Shown here in pieces: positions 37,834-47,413 of a DNA stretch of 64,000 bases; the stretch's first letter is position 1; every line of letters begins with the position of its first letter. A model generated the notes under the pieces. The model searched no databases, was not told the DNA's origin, and saw nothing but the letters and a program-made list of their open reading frames with translations. The position numbers and the translations under genes were made by a program. The stretch is from Zanthoxylum bungeanum (taxonomy: Eukaryota > Streptophyta > Magnoliopsida > Sapindales > Rutaceae), in assembly GCA_019454045.1 (NCBI GenBank), contig SKCR01021437.1, positions 1-64,000 on the forward strand, given 5' to 3'.

Positions 37834-38656
37834 ATGGCGGGAATGATCAACGTTATGGACATTATCATGGGAGAAAATGTCTTTAATGGTGCGAACTTTC
37901 CTGACTGGGATATGAACCTCAGGATTGTCTTGGGGGCCGAGAAAATGCTCTATACGATAGAGAGACCTCTCGGGCCTAAGCCCGGAATTGAGCAGCCGCT
38001 TGAGCTTGAGCTTTGGAAGACTCATAGTGATGACAATTCAACTGCTCAATCCGTCATGCTCACTGCAATGACCCCTCAATTTCGTCGCCAAAACAAGGGA
38101 TTGAATCCATATACTATGATGGCAAAATTGAAGGACCTTCATCGATCTAACCTTAGATTTCAAAGGTGTGAATTATAGAAGAAACTCTTTCGCTCTCGAA
38201 TGTCAGAGGGTACATCTGTCGAGCACCATGTGTCACAGATGATTGCTGACATTGAACAGCTGGGTCAGCTATGCATAACCTTTGAGGCTGAGACTTCTAT
38301 AGATTTGATCTTGCAGTCTCTTCCTGACAGCTGGAGCAGGTTCATCATGAACTACAATATGATGAACCAAGACCATACTCTTGGGGAGTTGATGGCAATA
38401 CTGCGTGAAGTAGAAAAAGAGATATTGAAGGGCAAAAAGCGCGAGGCACACTTCGCTTCAACATCTCAGTCTGCCAAGGCTTGGCCAAAGGCTACTGGAG
38501 GTGTAAAGAAGAAGAAGAAGAAGAAGAAGAAGAAGGGCAAGGCTAAGGACAAGTCCCAAGATGTCTGCCTACAGTGTGGAAAACAAGGTCACTGGAAGCG
38601 TGACTGCCGTGAGTACAAGGCGTGCATGAAGGAAATCAAAGCGGGCAAGGCACCGG
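37834..38656 (+). pseudogene. E2 gag, nearly open, one stop
   Basis: The ATG at 37834 starts MAGMINVMDII, followed by FNGANFPDWDMNLRIVLGA, a form of the UBN2-type gag start. An in-frame stop at about 38176-38178 separates it from the continuation MSEGTSVEHHVSQMI (38200). The C-terminal part has a lysine run coded by an AAG repeat (about 38505-38537). A zinc knuckle C-L-Q-C-G-K-Q-G-H-W-K-R-D-C lies at 38566-38607. The family B LTR interrupts the reading frame at 38657; its continuation into protease resumes at 41262. Gag would form the retrotransposon particle and bind its RNA, but this copy is not functional. Confidence 0.85.
38505..38537 (+). repeat. (AAG)n microsatellite inside gag
   Basis: About ten tandem AAG/AAR codons encode a lysine run just before the zinc knuckle. 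The corresponding E1 region is not expanded in the same way. Confidence 0.85.
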
Positions 38657-38785
38657 TATGTAGGCACTGCATTTTTGCATATAAGTCCCTATGATGAGTC
38701 TCATTTGGAGACACTACCTTTTAAGTCACGGAGGTCACGGAAAACGGACATCGGAAGGGGAAATTCAGAATAAACAAGGTTCACT

Positions 38786-38880
38786 GTTTTCGTTCGTGCT
38801 GCGTTCGTGTATACGTTCGAAAGCCAAACAGATTGCGGGCGTTCGTGCCCGTTTCGAGGAGGCGTTCGAACGGTGTCGGT
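38786..38880. repeat. CGTTCGAACG-type motif cluster 2 (B1, 5' part)
   Basis: Repeated CGTTCGT/CGTTCGAA motifs end in GGCGTTCGAACGGTGTCGG. The same block occurs in B2 at 57643-57735. Confidence 0.8.
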
Positions 38881-39230
38881 AATTCGGTTTTACTGCTAGC
38901 CTCACATTAAGCCCAATTCGCCCAAGCCTTGGCCCACACGCCAAGCCACTTAAAACACATATTTAACACATGGTGAAATCAAAACAAATCTAAAAATCAC
39001 ATACCAAATTAAAATAAACATTAAATCAATCAATATATTAACTTCCTAATAAACAAAATCACATACTAAATTAAAAAGATGTCATGCCTAATTAAAATCA
39101 ATTATAACAAATTAAATATATTGACTTCCTAATCTAAACCAAATTTGTCCCCCCTCAATCTTGACTTTCCTTGCTCAACACTAAATCAAATCCCTTCCTT
39201 GTGAGACAAGGTGAAGCCCTAGCCATTCTC

Positions 39231-39238
39231 TATATAAA
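39231..39238 (+). promoter_or_regulatory. Family B LTR TATA box (B1)
   Basis: CTATATAAAC lies downstream of GTGAGACAAGGTGAAGCCCT. The same arrangement is found in B2 at 58122-58129, so it is probably the LTR core promoter. Confidence 0.6.
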
Positions 39239-39999
39239 CACCCATAACCAAGACATGCACTCCCCTAGCTCATACACACAACTCACACGAAAATCACAAC
39301 ACACACACAGAAACACCCAAGCTTATTGACACAACTCTCCCTCACTCTCAATAACCGAAGATCACAAACCAAAGAACCCTCATTGCCTTGACCAAAACAC
39401 ATCCAGAACAACCCCTTTACCTCATCAAAACAGCCCCCGAACCACACCATAACACCACCGAAAATCACACCCAAAACAGTAGCCAAAACATCCCAAGAAC
39501 AGTAACTAAAATACATCAGCAGAACAGTAGCAAAACGGCAGTGAATCGGAGTCAAAAGCAGCAGCAAAAGACGGAGAAAGACGACTCAAAATAGTAAGAC
39601 AACGAACGAGAGCAGTGAACCAGTGAACCAGAAGAGTTGCGGAGCATCCCCATTCCGACGATCGTGTACCGTACATCCGAGAGGTGATTTAAAAGGTTAG
39701 ACCTGAGGGCACTTTTCTCATTAGTTTATATTCGTCTTTTGATTGGTTATTGAATTCTATTCGCATGAGAGTCGTTTGTGGATGCATGTCGTGGCTTGAA
39801 TGAAATGGAAAATGTGTCGCCTCTTGTGGTATATAGGATGGAAACCCGACATAAATTTCATAGCCGATTCCGAATGGACGGTAGTATGATCTGTACTCGG
39901 GATACAACTCCACGTACCACTTGAGTAAACGGCACATTCTTTTGTTTTATGTTGCTTGATTTATTTATTTTTCGTTATTTGAATTCTGCATGTTACTTT

Positions 40000-40445
40000 T
40001 GTATGTATGATACAATCGAGCGCATGGGCTTAGTAAGTCGGATTAAAGGTCCCCTATTTGGAGGGGTTAAAATCCTTTACCACAATGCTTTGCCGCGCCG
40101 GTTGATGTATGTTCGGTTGGATATAAGATATGTTCAATCGGATATACTAAGTTGATATGATTGTCTTTATTCTTGTATGCATGATGTGATCGAGCGCATG
40201 GGCTTAGTAAGTGCGATGAAGGTCCTCTAATTGAGAGGTTAAAATCCTTTACCATGATGCTTTGACGCGCCGATTAACGTATATTCGGTTGAATGTAAGA
40301 TGTGTTCAATCGGGTACATGAAGTCTAAGGTTATTGTCTTTATTTTTATATGCATTGAGATAAGCGCATGGGATTAGTAAGTGCGATGAAAGGTCCTCTA
40401 ATTGAAGAGGTTAAAATCCTTCGCCATGATGCTTCGCCGCGCTTC
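40000..40445. repeat. Tandem units of about 170 bp within B1 LTR
   Basis: Three units begin near 40014, 40188 and 40358. Each contains CGCATGGGCTTAGTAAGT-like text, an AAAGGTCC...GGTTAAAATCCTT segment and GCTTTGCCGCGCC. B2 has two such units (59270-59560). Confidence 0.8.
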
Positions 40446-40497
40446 ATATTTCGCTATTTGCTTTTTTATGTATGTATTGCGTCACATTTTGTGCATC

Positions 40498-40712
40498 AGG
40501 TCTGTTCCCGTTCGAACGCGTTATCGAACGCTATACGAACGTGAACCTTCTGTTTCCCGTTCGAACGCGTTTGACAAACGCTACTCGAACGCGCATGTAT
40601 TTTGTTTCATCAGGTCTGGATCCGTTCGAACGCGTTATCAAACGCTACACGAACGCGAACCTTCTGTTTACCGTTCGAACGCGTTTACGAACGCTACACG
40701 AATACGCACACA
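40498..40712. repeat. CGTTCGAACG-type motif cluster 3 (B1, 3' part)
   Basis: Four units of CCGTTCGAACGCGTT plus ACGCTACACGAACGCG and ACCTTCTGTTT form an array of repeats about 50-60 bp long. It matches 59638-59892 in B2. Confidence 0.85.
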
Positions 40713-41261
40713 CTGAACTAAGTCTGTCTCATCATATTTCATGCACAACTGCCTTTTGGGTGATCTCCCTTGCATTATGTAGCCAATCATATTATTTGTA
40801 TTCCTGCATTTATCCATTCGATGTGTTCTTGAGCATGTTATTTGGTTAATATGTTCATGAGATAGTACTCAAGCATGATTGTGTTCTTAGTTTTCCCCTC
40901 ATATGATTGAGAAATGTTCATGAGATTGCCATGTGATGTTGCATGTTGTGATGAACTTGTTGATGTATGCATGTGAATTTAGAAGCATGATACTCTTGGA
41001 AATAATGTGTTACTTAAACTTGATTAAATTATTACATAAATCCTTTCATTACAAGTGATATAAGTAAGGGACCATTCCGAACCCAACGGTTTGAGGTCTT
41101 CCCTTGCGAAGGGTGAGTGCGACCTTAAATCTCATTTTCCTGGTTCACACCAGGTGGCGACTCCATTATTCTCCGGTTTTGTCCCCCGCGGACTACTCCG
41201 TACTCCCGACCGGGCCGCGAGCCTAGGACAGCATGCGTCGCCCCAGATCATGTGTCCCACA

Positions 41262-44200
41262 ACCGGCTTCAGGTATGTTTGTTATAGAAATAAACATGTC
41301 TACTTCTAGTTTTAAAAATTGGATTTTTGATTCTGGTTGTGGTACTCATATATGTACTGATGTGCAGGATCTGCAGATTAGCAGGAGACTGGCCTCAGGG
41401 GAGATTGATCTACGAGTTGGAAACGGGACTAGAGTCGCTGTTTTGGCTGTAGGGACTTATATTTTGGAACTGCCCTCGGGGCATGTACTAAATCTATCAG
41501 ACTGTTATTATGTACCTAGTTTGACTAGGAATATTATTTCTATTTCTTGTTTAGGCCCAATGTGGGTATACTTTTGTATTTAGAAACACTGGGGTTTTAT
41601 GTATAAAAATGATATTGAGATATGCAGTGCTGATGGAATAATGGTCTTTATATTTTGAATATAAATCAATCTCAAACATATAATGTAACAAACAAAAGGC
41701 TTAAATTAAGTAACAAAGATGAAACTTATATGTGGCATTGTCGTCTAGGACACATTAACAAGACTCACATATCCACACTTTCGAAGAGTGGGTACTTGGG
41801 CGGATTTGATCCAAATTTATATGACGTCTGTGAATCTTGTTTATTAAGCAAAATGCCTAAAACACCTTTTAGCGGTAAAAGTGCATGTGCCACCGAACTG
41901 TTAGCCATCGTTCATAATGACGTATGTGGGCCCATGTCTTGCCAGGCTAGATGTGGATATGAATACTTCGTAACCTTTACAGATGATGCATCGCGTTATG
42001 GTTATGTGTATCTTATGAGACACAAGTCGGAAACTTTTGAGAATTTCAAAGAGTTTCGACACGAGGTAGAAAAACAGACCGGTAAAAGTATTAAAACATT
42101 ACGGTCGGACCGTGGTGGAGAATACTTAAGCAATGAGTTTCTTGATTACTTGAAAGAGTATATTATTCTTTCACAGTGGACTCCTCCCGGAACACCTCAA
42201 TTAAACGTGTGTGTCCGAAGGAGAGAAACCGAACTTTGTTGGACATGGTAAGGTCGATGATGAGTCGCACAGCTACCTATTTCCTTCTGGGGATATGCAT
42301 TGAACAGTGCAATACTTATTTTGAATAAGGTTCCGTCAAGTCTGTTCAACAGACTCCGTATGAAATATGGACAGGAAAGAAACCGGGTTTCTCATTCCTG
42401 AAGATTTGGGGTGCTGGGCATACGTTAAAGTTTGGATGGTACCAAACTTGAACCTAAATCGGATAAGTGTCTATTAGTAGGTTATTAGTGAACCTAAATG
42501 ATATTACTTCTACAACCCACAAGAGAACAAAGTATTTGTTGCTCTACATGCGGTTTTCCTTGAGAAGGAATTCCTAAATACAATGGTAAGTGGGAGGAAA
42601 GTAGAACTCGATGAAAATCAGAGTGATACTATTCCTGGCACAGAATCCGTAACGGAACACGAACAATTCATCATGGATGAGACTGTACCACAATATTTGA
42701 ATACACAAGAACCGCGTAGGTCGGAGAGAGTCAGAAAACAACCTGAGAGGTATGGGTTTCTGATCTCACCTCATGTGGATATTAATCTTATTGAGGAAGA
42801 TGAACTAGCTACGTATGAGGAAGAGATACAAGGTATCGACTCCGGTTTATGGCAAGATGCCATGAAATCCGAAATGGATTCCATGTACACCAATAAAGTT
42901 TGGACACTGGTTGATGCACCAGAAGGCGTAAAGCCTATTGGTTGAAAATGGGTCTTCAAGAAGAGACCGACATGGATGGCAACATACAAACATACAAAGC
43001 TAGGCTTGTAGCGAAAGGTATCGTCAATGACATGGTGTCGATTACAACAAAACTTTTTCACCTGTTAGCATGATTAAATCCATTCGGATAATGCTTGCTA
43101 TTGCTGCATATTTCGATTATGAAATATAGCAGATGGACGTTAAAAACCGCTTTCCTTAACGGAAACATTTTGGAGGATGTTTATATGCAACAGCCTGACG
43201 GTTTTGTCATACTAAAACATGCAACGAGGTTTGCAAGTTAATCGATCCATTTATGGATTGAAGCAAACATCGCGTTCTTGGTACCAACGTTTTGATGAGA
43301 TCATAAAAGAATATGATTTCATTCAAAACGAGGATGATCCTTGTGTATATATAGAAGGTTAGTGGGAGTGCACTGACATTCATTGTCCTTTACGTTGATG
43401 ATGTATTGCTTATTGGCAATGACATTCTCATGCTACAATCGTCAAAAGCTTGGCTTTCATTAAAATTCTCCATGAAAGATCTCGGAGAAGCAGCCTTTAT
43501 TCTGGGAATAAAGATCTAACGGGATAGATCTAGAAAGCTGCTTGGTATCTCCCAGAGCACGTACATTGAAAAAATGTTGAAGAGATTCAACATGGAACAG
43601 TCTAAGAGGGGACTGTTGCCAGTGTCACATGGCGTCACTCTATCTAAGGACATGTGTCCTAAAACTCAAGATGAGAGAGACAACATGAGTCGGATCCCGT
43701 TCGCTTCTACAGTCGGATCGATCATGTATGCCATGATATGTACGAGACCTGATGTCTCATATGTTTTGAGCATGTGTAGTCGCTATCAGGCCGATCCAGG
43801 TGATGGTTACTGGGTTGCGGTTAAGAACATCCTTAAGTATCTTAGACGAACTAAGGATGCGTTCTTAATCTATGGAGATGGAGAACTTGAGGTAACTGGG
43901 TTTACCGATGCAAGTTTCCAAACCGATAAAGATGACTGTAAGTCGCAATATGGGTACATATTTTGTTTGAACAACAGAGCAGTAAGCTAGAAATCTTCCA
44001 AGCAAGAGACTGTTGCCGATTCAACAACAGAAAAGGAATACATCGCTGCAGCTGAGGCAGCAAAAGAGGCAGTTTGGATCCGTAAATTCCTAATTAGATT
44101 AGGAGTAGTTCCGTTAGCATTTGAACCCGTTCCATTGTATTGTGACAATAACTGGGCTATAGCACAGGCTAAGGAACCGCGATCTCATCAACGATCCAAG

Positions 44201-44377
44201 CATGTTCTTCAACGTTTCCATCTGATTCTTGATATCATACATCGTGGCGATGTGAAGATCGAGAAAGTCGCATCAGATGACAACATTGCAGATCCGCTGA
44301 CGAAAGCTATTCCTCAGCAAAAGTTCGAGCGACATGTACATAGTTCAGATGTTAGATACTTGAGTGACTGGCTATAG
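41262..44377 (+). pseudogene. E2 pol: protease, integrase, RT, RNase H, broken
   Basis: Protease: WIFDSGCGTHICTD (from about 41320) with the DSG active-site variant of copia. GAG-pre-integrase: the HHCC finger WHCRLGHINKTHIS...CESC near 41730-41845. Integrase core: VHNDVCGPMS, TFTDDASRYGYVY and LRSDRGGEYLSNEF, carrying two Asp residues of the DDE triad, with sequence damaged from about 42205. RT: DVKTAFLNG-like text near 43140 and an intact YVDD at 43391-43402. RNase H: TGFTDASFQTD near 43900, DSTTEKEYIAAAEAAKEAVW near 44020-44080 and YCDNNWAIAQAKEP at 44138, ending LSDWL with a stop at 44375-44377. At least five frameshifts or stops are present. The wording fits the Angela/Tork group. Confidence 0.88.
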
Positions 44378-44391
44378 GCCAAGTGGAAGAT

Positions 44392-46328
44392 TGTTGGACA
44401 TTTATGACCTATAACGTCACTATTTGTAAAAGACATTGTGGTTTTTGTACAAATTAACTATGTGACAAAGGAAATTGCTATTTTATCATTTTGTAATTAG
44501 ATTACTTGAATACATATAAATGATAAAAGTCCTTATGATTAGTTCCGGATTAATAAGATATGAGACAGTATCAATCCATAAAGGTTTAATCATTAAATAT
44601 CTCTAGTCGTTGTATTATCGAGACTGGACATCGATAATGCAGAATAGACTAGTATTGCACTTGTGCGTGTTATGGAAGCGTAACATCATAGTTCTTATAT
44701 ATTTAGTATTGGATACTTATGCAAGTGTGATAGGAGGTTGTTTGCCGATGGTACGGAAACAGCTTTGCTCTGGATAGACCCATCGGAATCCCATTGGTAG
44801 TATGACTATGTGTCTATGGGAATCCGATTCAGGGTAGGTGTATTTGGTCTTAACCTGAGACTTGCATCGCTAATACTTGCGATAATCAATACACTTTGGT
44901 TTTGATCGTCCGAGGCTTTAACATGTTCTGTGTACGCCTCTTCTGGATTTATTGAGAATCGTAGTGTATTGGGTGTGATGTCAAGATGGAAGTATCACTT
45001 CAGTCATATGGAGATGATGATCACGCAGGGATACAGAACTAGTACTCTGTTATGTTGCAACTATCGGGATAATATGACAAAGTCATGATTATCCGATTAA
45101 AGAGACTAGTTGCTTGTGATCCGATATATGCTTCGTACAAGGCAGACACTATTCCAGCCTCAGGCCTTGCATGTGAGATCTGATACTGGATCGCAATACA
45201 CAATACTACGTATACTACGCCTATCAAAGATTATATATTCCTTAAAGAATATTTCTGGAGAATTGGGTAGGCACGACGCTTTCTAGAAACCAACTATGTC
45301 TTGTAAATCGGTAAGAACGTGGTACGAGGTACGCACGTATTCGGATAGTCCGACGACCAGATTTACTGCCAACATATCCAGGGATCTCATGGGTCACTTC
45401 CGAAGATTCACCGATGACGTTTGACTCGAACATAATTAATCTGGGATTAATTAGAAGAGAGAGAGAAATGTATCTGTGATTAATTACGGTGAGAATTTAT
45501 CTGGGATAAAATTCGAATAGAGAGAGAGAGAGAACGATTAATTGGAATTAATCGATAAAATAATATATTCGATATATTAAATGAAATTAGATTTCTAAGC
45601 GGAATTAAAATTGGATTTTAATTCGGGCAAACAGATTAATTTAGAATTAATTCGTAAGCGACTTACGTAATAATTTTGTGAGGCATTATTATTTAATTAA
45701 ATTTGATTTAATTAAGTCGCAAAGGAAAATTCGTTAATTGGAATTAACGAACCCGAGCCCGGAATGTGTTTGCGGGCCCAATCAGATTTTGAATTAAAGT
45801 GGGGCCCACATCAAGTCAAATCACAAGTCAACTTCATCACTTTTAGTTGATGGAAATTGTGAGTTGGTGATGACTTGTATATTACACTTCCTTATTTTAT
45901 TTTAAAAGTTGAATGACCTTTACCAAACTTTGAGATTTGGTATATGTTTTTGATTTTTGGAAAATCATTTCACCTTTTACACTTAACACAAAAAATAAAA
46001 CTCTCTCTATCACAAACCCTCAATGCCGTGAGCCTCCCTCTCTGAGAAGAAAATTTATTGCAATTTTTTCTTCAAGCTAGCACTTCCAAGGAGCAAACAA
46101 AGGTGTTAGGGAAACTTTCCCATTGAGCTTGGAATCAAAGTTCAAGGCTTGGAGCTACACCATTCATACAAAGAGGAGCTTGGAGCACTATACAAAAGAG
46201 CAAAAGTTTTGAACTTTCCTACATCCAAGAAACCGATCAAAGTGAGTATATTTTCCGCTATCTTACTTTGTGTATTCACATCTTTTATGCTTAAATAGAT
46301 CATTGGCATGTTCTTCGAGAACCCAACA
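44392..46328 (+). repeat. E2 3' LTR
   Basis: TGTTGGACATTTATGACC to GAGAACCCAACA, 1937 bp, the same length as the 5' LTR, with scattered substitutions. It is followed by the ATTTG target duplication at 46329-46333. Confidence 0.94.
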
Positions 46329-47413
46329 ATTTGACTATCAAGAAAGACCTTAGTTGTAGCTTTAAGAATTTTCGCATTCTCATATGAATCATTCCTTAAC
46401 TCTTCAAGCTCATTTAATTGCAGTTTACGTTCTTGACTGACATTTTCAGGGTTTGAATTGAATGTTTTAATAGTCCAATTTGCCTTATGTTCAAGTTCTA
46501 CAGGAAAATGACAAGGTTTTCCATAAACTAGACGATAGAGAGACATTCCCAAAGATGTTTCGAAAGTTGTTCGATATGCCCAATGTGCATCCGTCAGTCG
46601 AAGAGAACAATCTTTGTGATTTGGGCTGACCTTTTTTTAGAATTTTTTTGATTTCCCTATTTGCTAGTTCAACTTGACCATTTATCTGAGGGTGTAAGAT
46701 ATGGAAACTTTATGTATAACTCCATAGTTTTTCATTAATTACTTAAAATCTTTTCTTTTAAGAATTTAATCACAGTTTTGTGATCATTATTTGACAAAGA
46801 ATCACCTCAACCAATTTTGAGACATAATCATCTTACTAAAATATATAAAAAATCCAAATGACGGTGGAAATGGACCCGTGAAATCTATTTCTCAACAATC
46901 AAAGATTTCAATGACAAAGATGGGATTTAAGGCATCATGTTTCTTTTTGAAATGGATCTCAACTTTTGACAATTTTCACAAGTTTTATAGAAAGCATGTG
47001 TATATTTAAAAATGGTGGGCCAATAAAATCCACATTGTAAGATTTTTACAGCAATTTTCTTAGATGAGAAATGACCTGCACATGCTTCTGAATGATAAAA
47101 CTGAATAACACCAATTATCTCATTGTCCAGTATGCATCGTCAGAAATTTTGATCAGGGCAATATTTGAACAGATATGGATAGTTTCAGTAGAATCTTTTG
47201 ACTTCGGTCAAAAATTTATTCTTGTCTTGATGGCTCCAATCTGGAGGTATTTTTTTGTTGTAAGAAAATTGACAATATTAGCATGGCATTGTAATTACAT
47301 AAAATAAAAAATCATCATGAAAAGAGTCACTAATATGAGTTGTATCAATTGATGACTCATTTGTGGCAATTTAGAGATTACCTCTGTTTTTGCCTTGTCA
47401 ATCTCAATACCTT
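46329..47413 (-). pseudogene. Athila-like element piece: RT end and integrase, with internal deletion
   Basis: On the minus strand from the right, KGIEIDKAKTEVISKLP is the conserved end of the gypsy RT. This jumps directly to ANIVNFLTTKK...DKNKFLTEVK, the segment before integrase, so most of RNase H is deleted. The integrase zinc finger follows (FYHSEACAGHFSSKK, CGFYWPT, CENCQKL: an H-H-C-C pattern). The core and GMSLYRLVYGKPCHFPVELE come next, then QLNELEELRNDSYENAK up to the E2 insertion. Frameshifts are present. The piece ends abruptly at 47414 against the family B LTR. Confidence 0.82.

Larger units (their letters stand above)
38657..41261 (+). mobile_element. Family B solo LTR inserted in E2 (B1)
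   Basis: ACCGG at 38652-38656 and 41262-41266 flank the insert, and the E2 gag-protease text resumes at once. The insert begins TATGTAGGCACTGC and ends GTGTCCCACA, matching the start and end of the LTR at 57492-60490. No internal region is present, so it is a solo LTR. It holds a TATA box (39231-39238), three units of about 170 bp (40000-40445) and two CGTTCGAACG clusters. The two extra bases TA before TG are unexplained. Confidence 0.88.
33715..46328 (+). mobile_element. Copia LTR retrotransposon E2 (same family as E1), interrupted by a solo LTR
   Basis: LTRs 33715-35651 and 44392-46328 are both 1937 bp and are flanked by ATTTG. The internal order is primer site, leader, gag, [family B solo LTR], protease, integrase, RT, RNase H, polypurine-like GCCAAGTGGAAGAT, then the 3' LTR. 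Stops and frameshifts break the coding region, but less severely than in E1. It runs opposite to E1, and 1.66 kb of Athila-like DNA separates the two 5' LTRs. Confidence 0.94.
21826..47413 (-). mobile_element. Athila-like Ty3/gypsy element, split by two copia insertions
   Basis: Three pieces, 21826-22264, 32052-33714 and 46329-47413, belong together on the minus strand. From right to left they hold the end of RT and integrase, an unknown ORF, and then the signature GACAATGTCTC followed by a polypurine tract. Removing E2 together with one ATTTG copy restores the integrase frame: FLDSQI on one side continues SRNIFEIGQNILLYNSR on the other. Removing E1 likewise leaves one TGCCC. The 5' part is missing at 47414, where a family B LTR begins. 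The left LTR limit was not found. Confidence 0.75.

Noticed and set aside
39283..39594. Overlapping ORFs on both strands in the B1 LTR leader
   Set aside because: Low-complexity AC-rich sequence (Gln/Asn/Thr-rich translation) with no match in B2 at the same frame.
40402..40849. ORFs of 104 and 125 codons in B1
   Set aside because: They are translations of CGTTCGAACG repeats (Arg/Thr/Phe-rich) in the LTR and are not conserved as frames outside the repeat.
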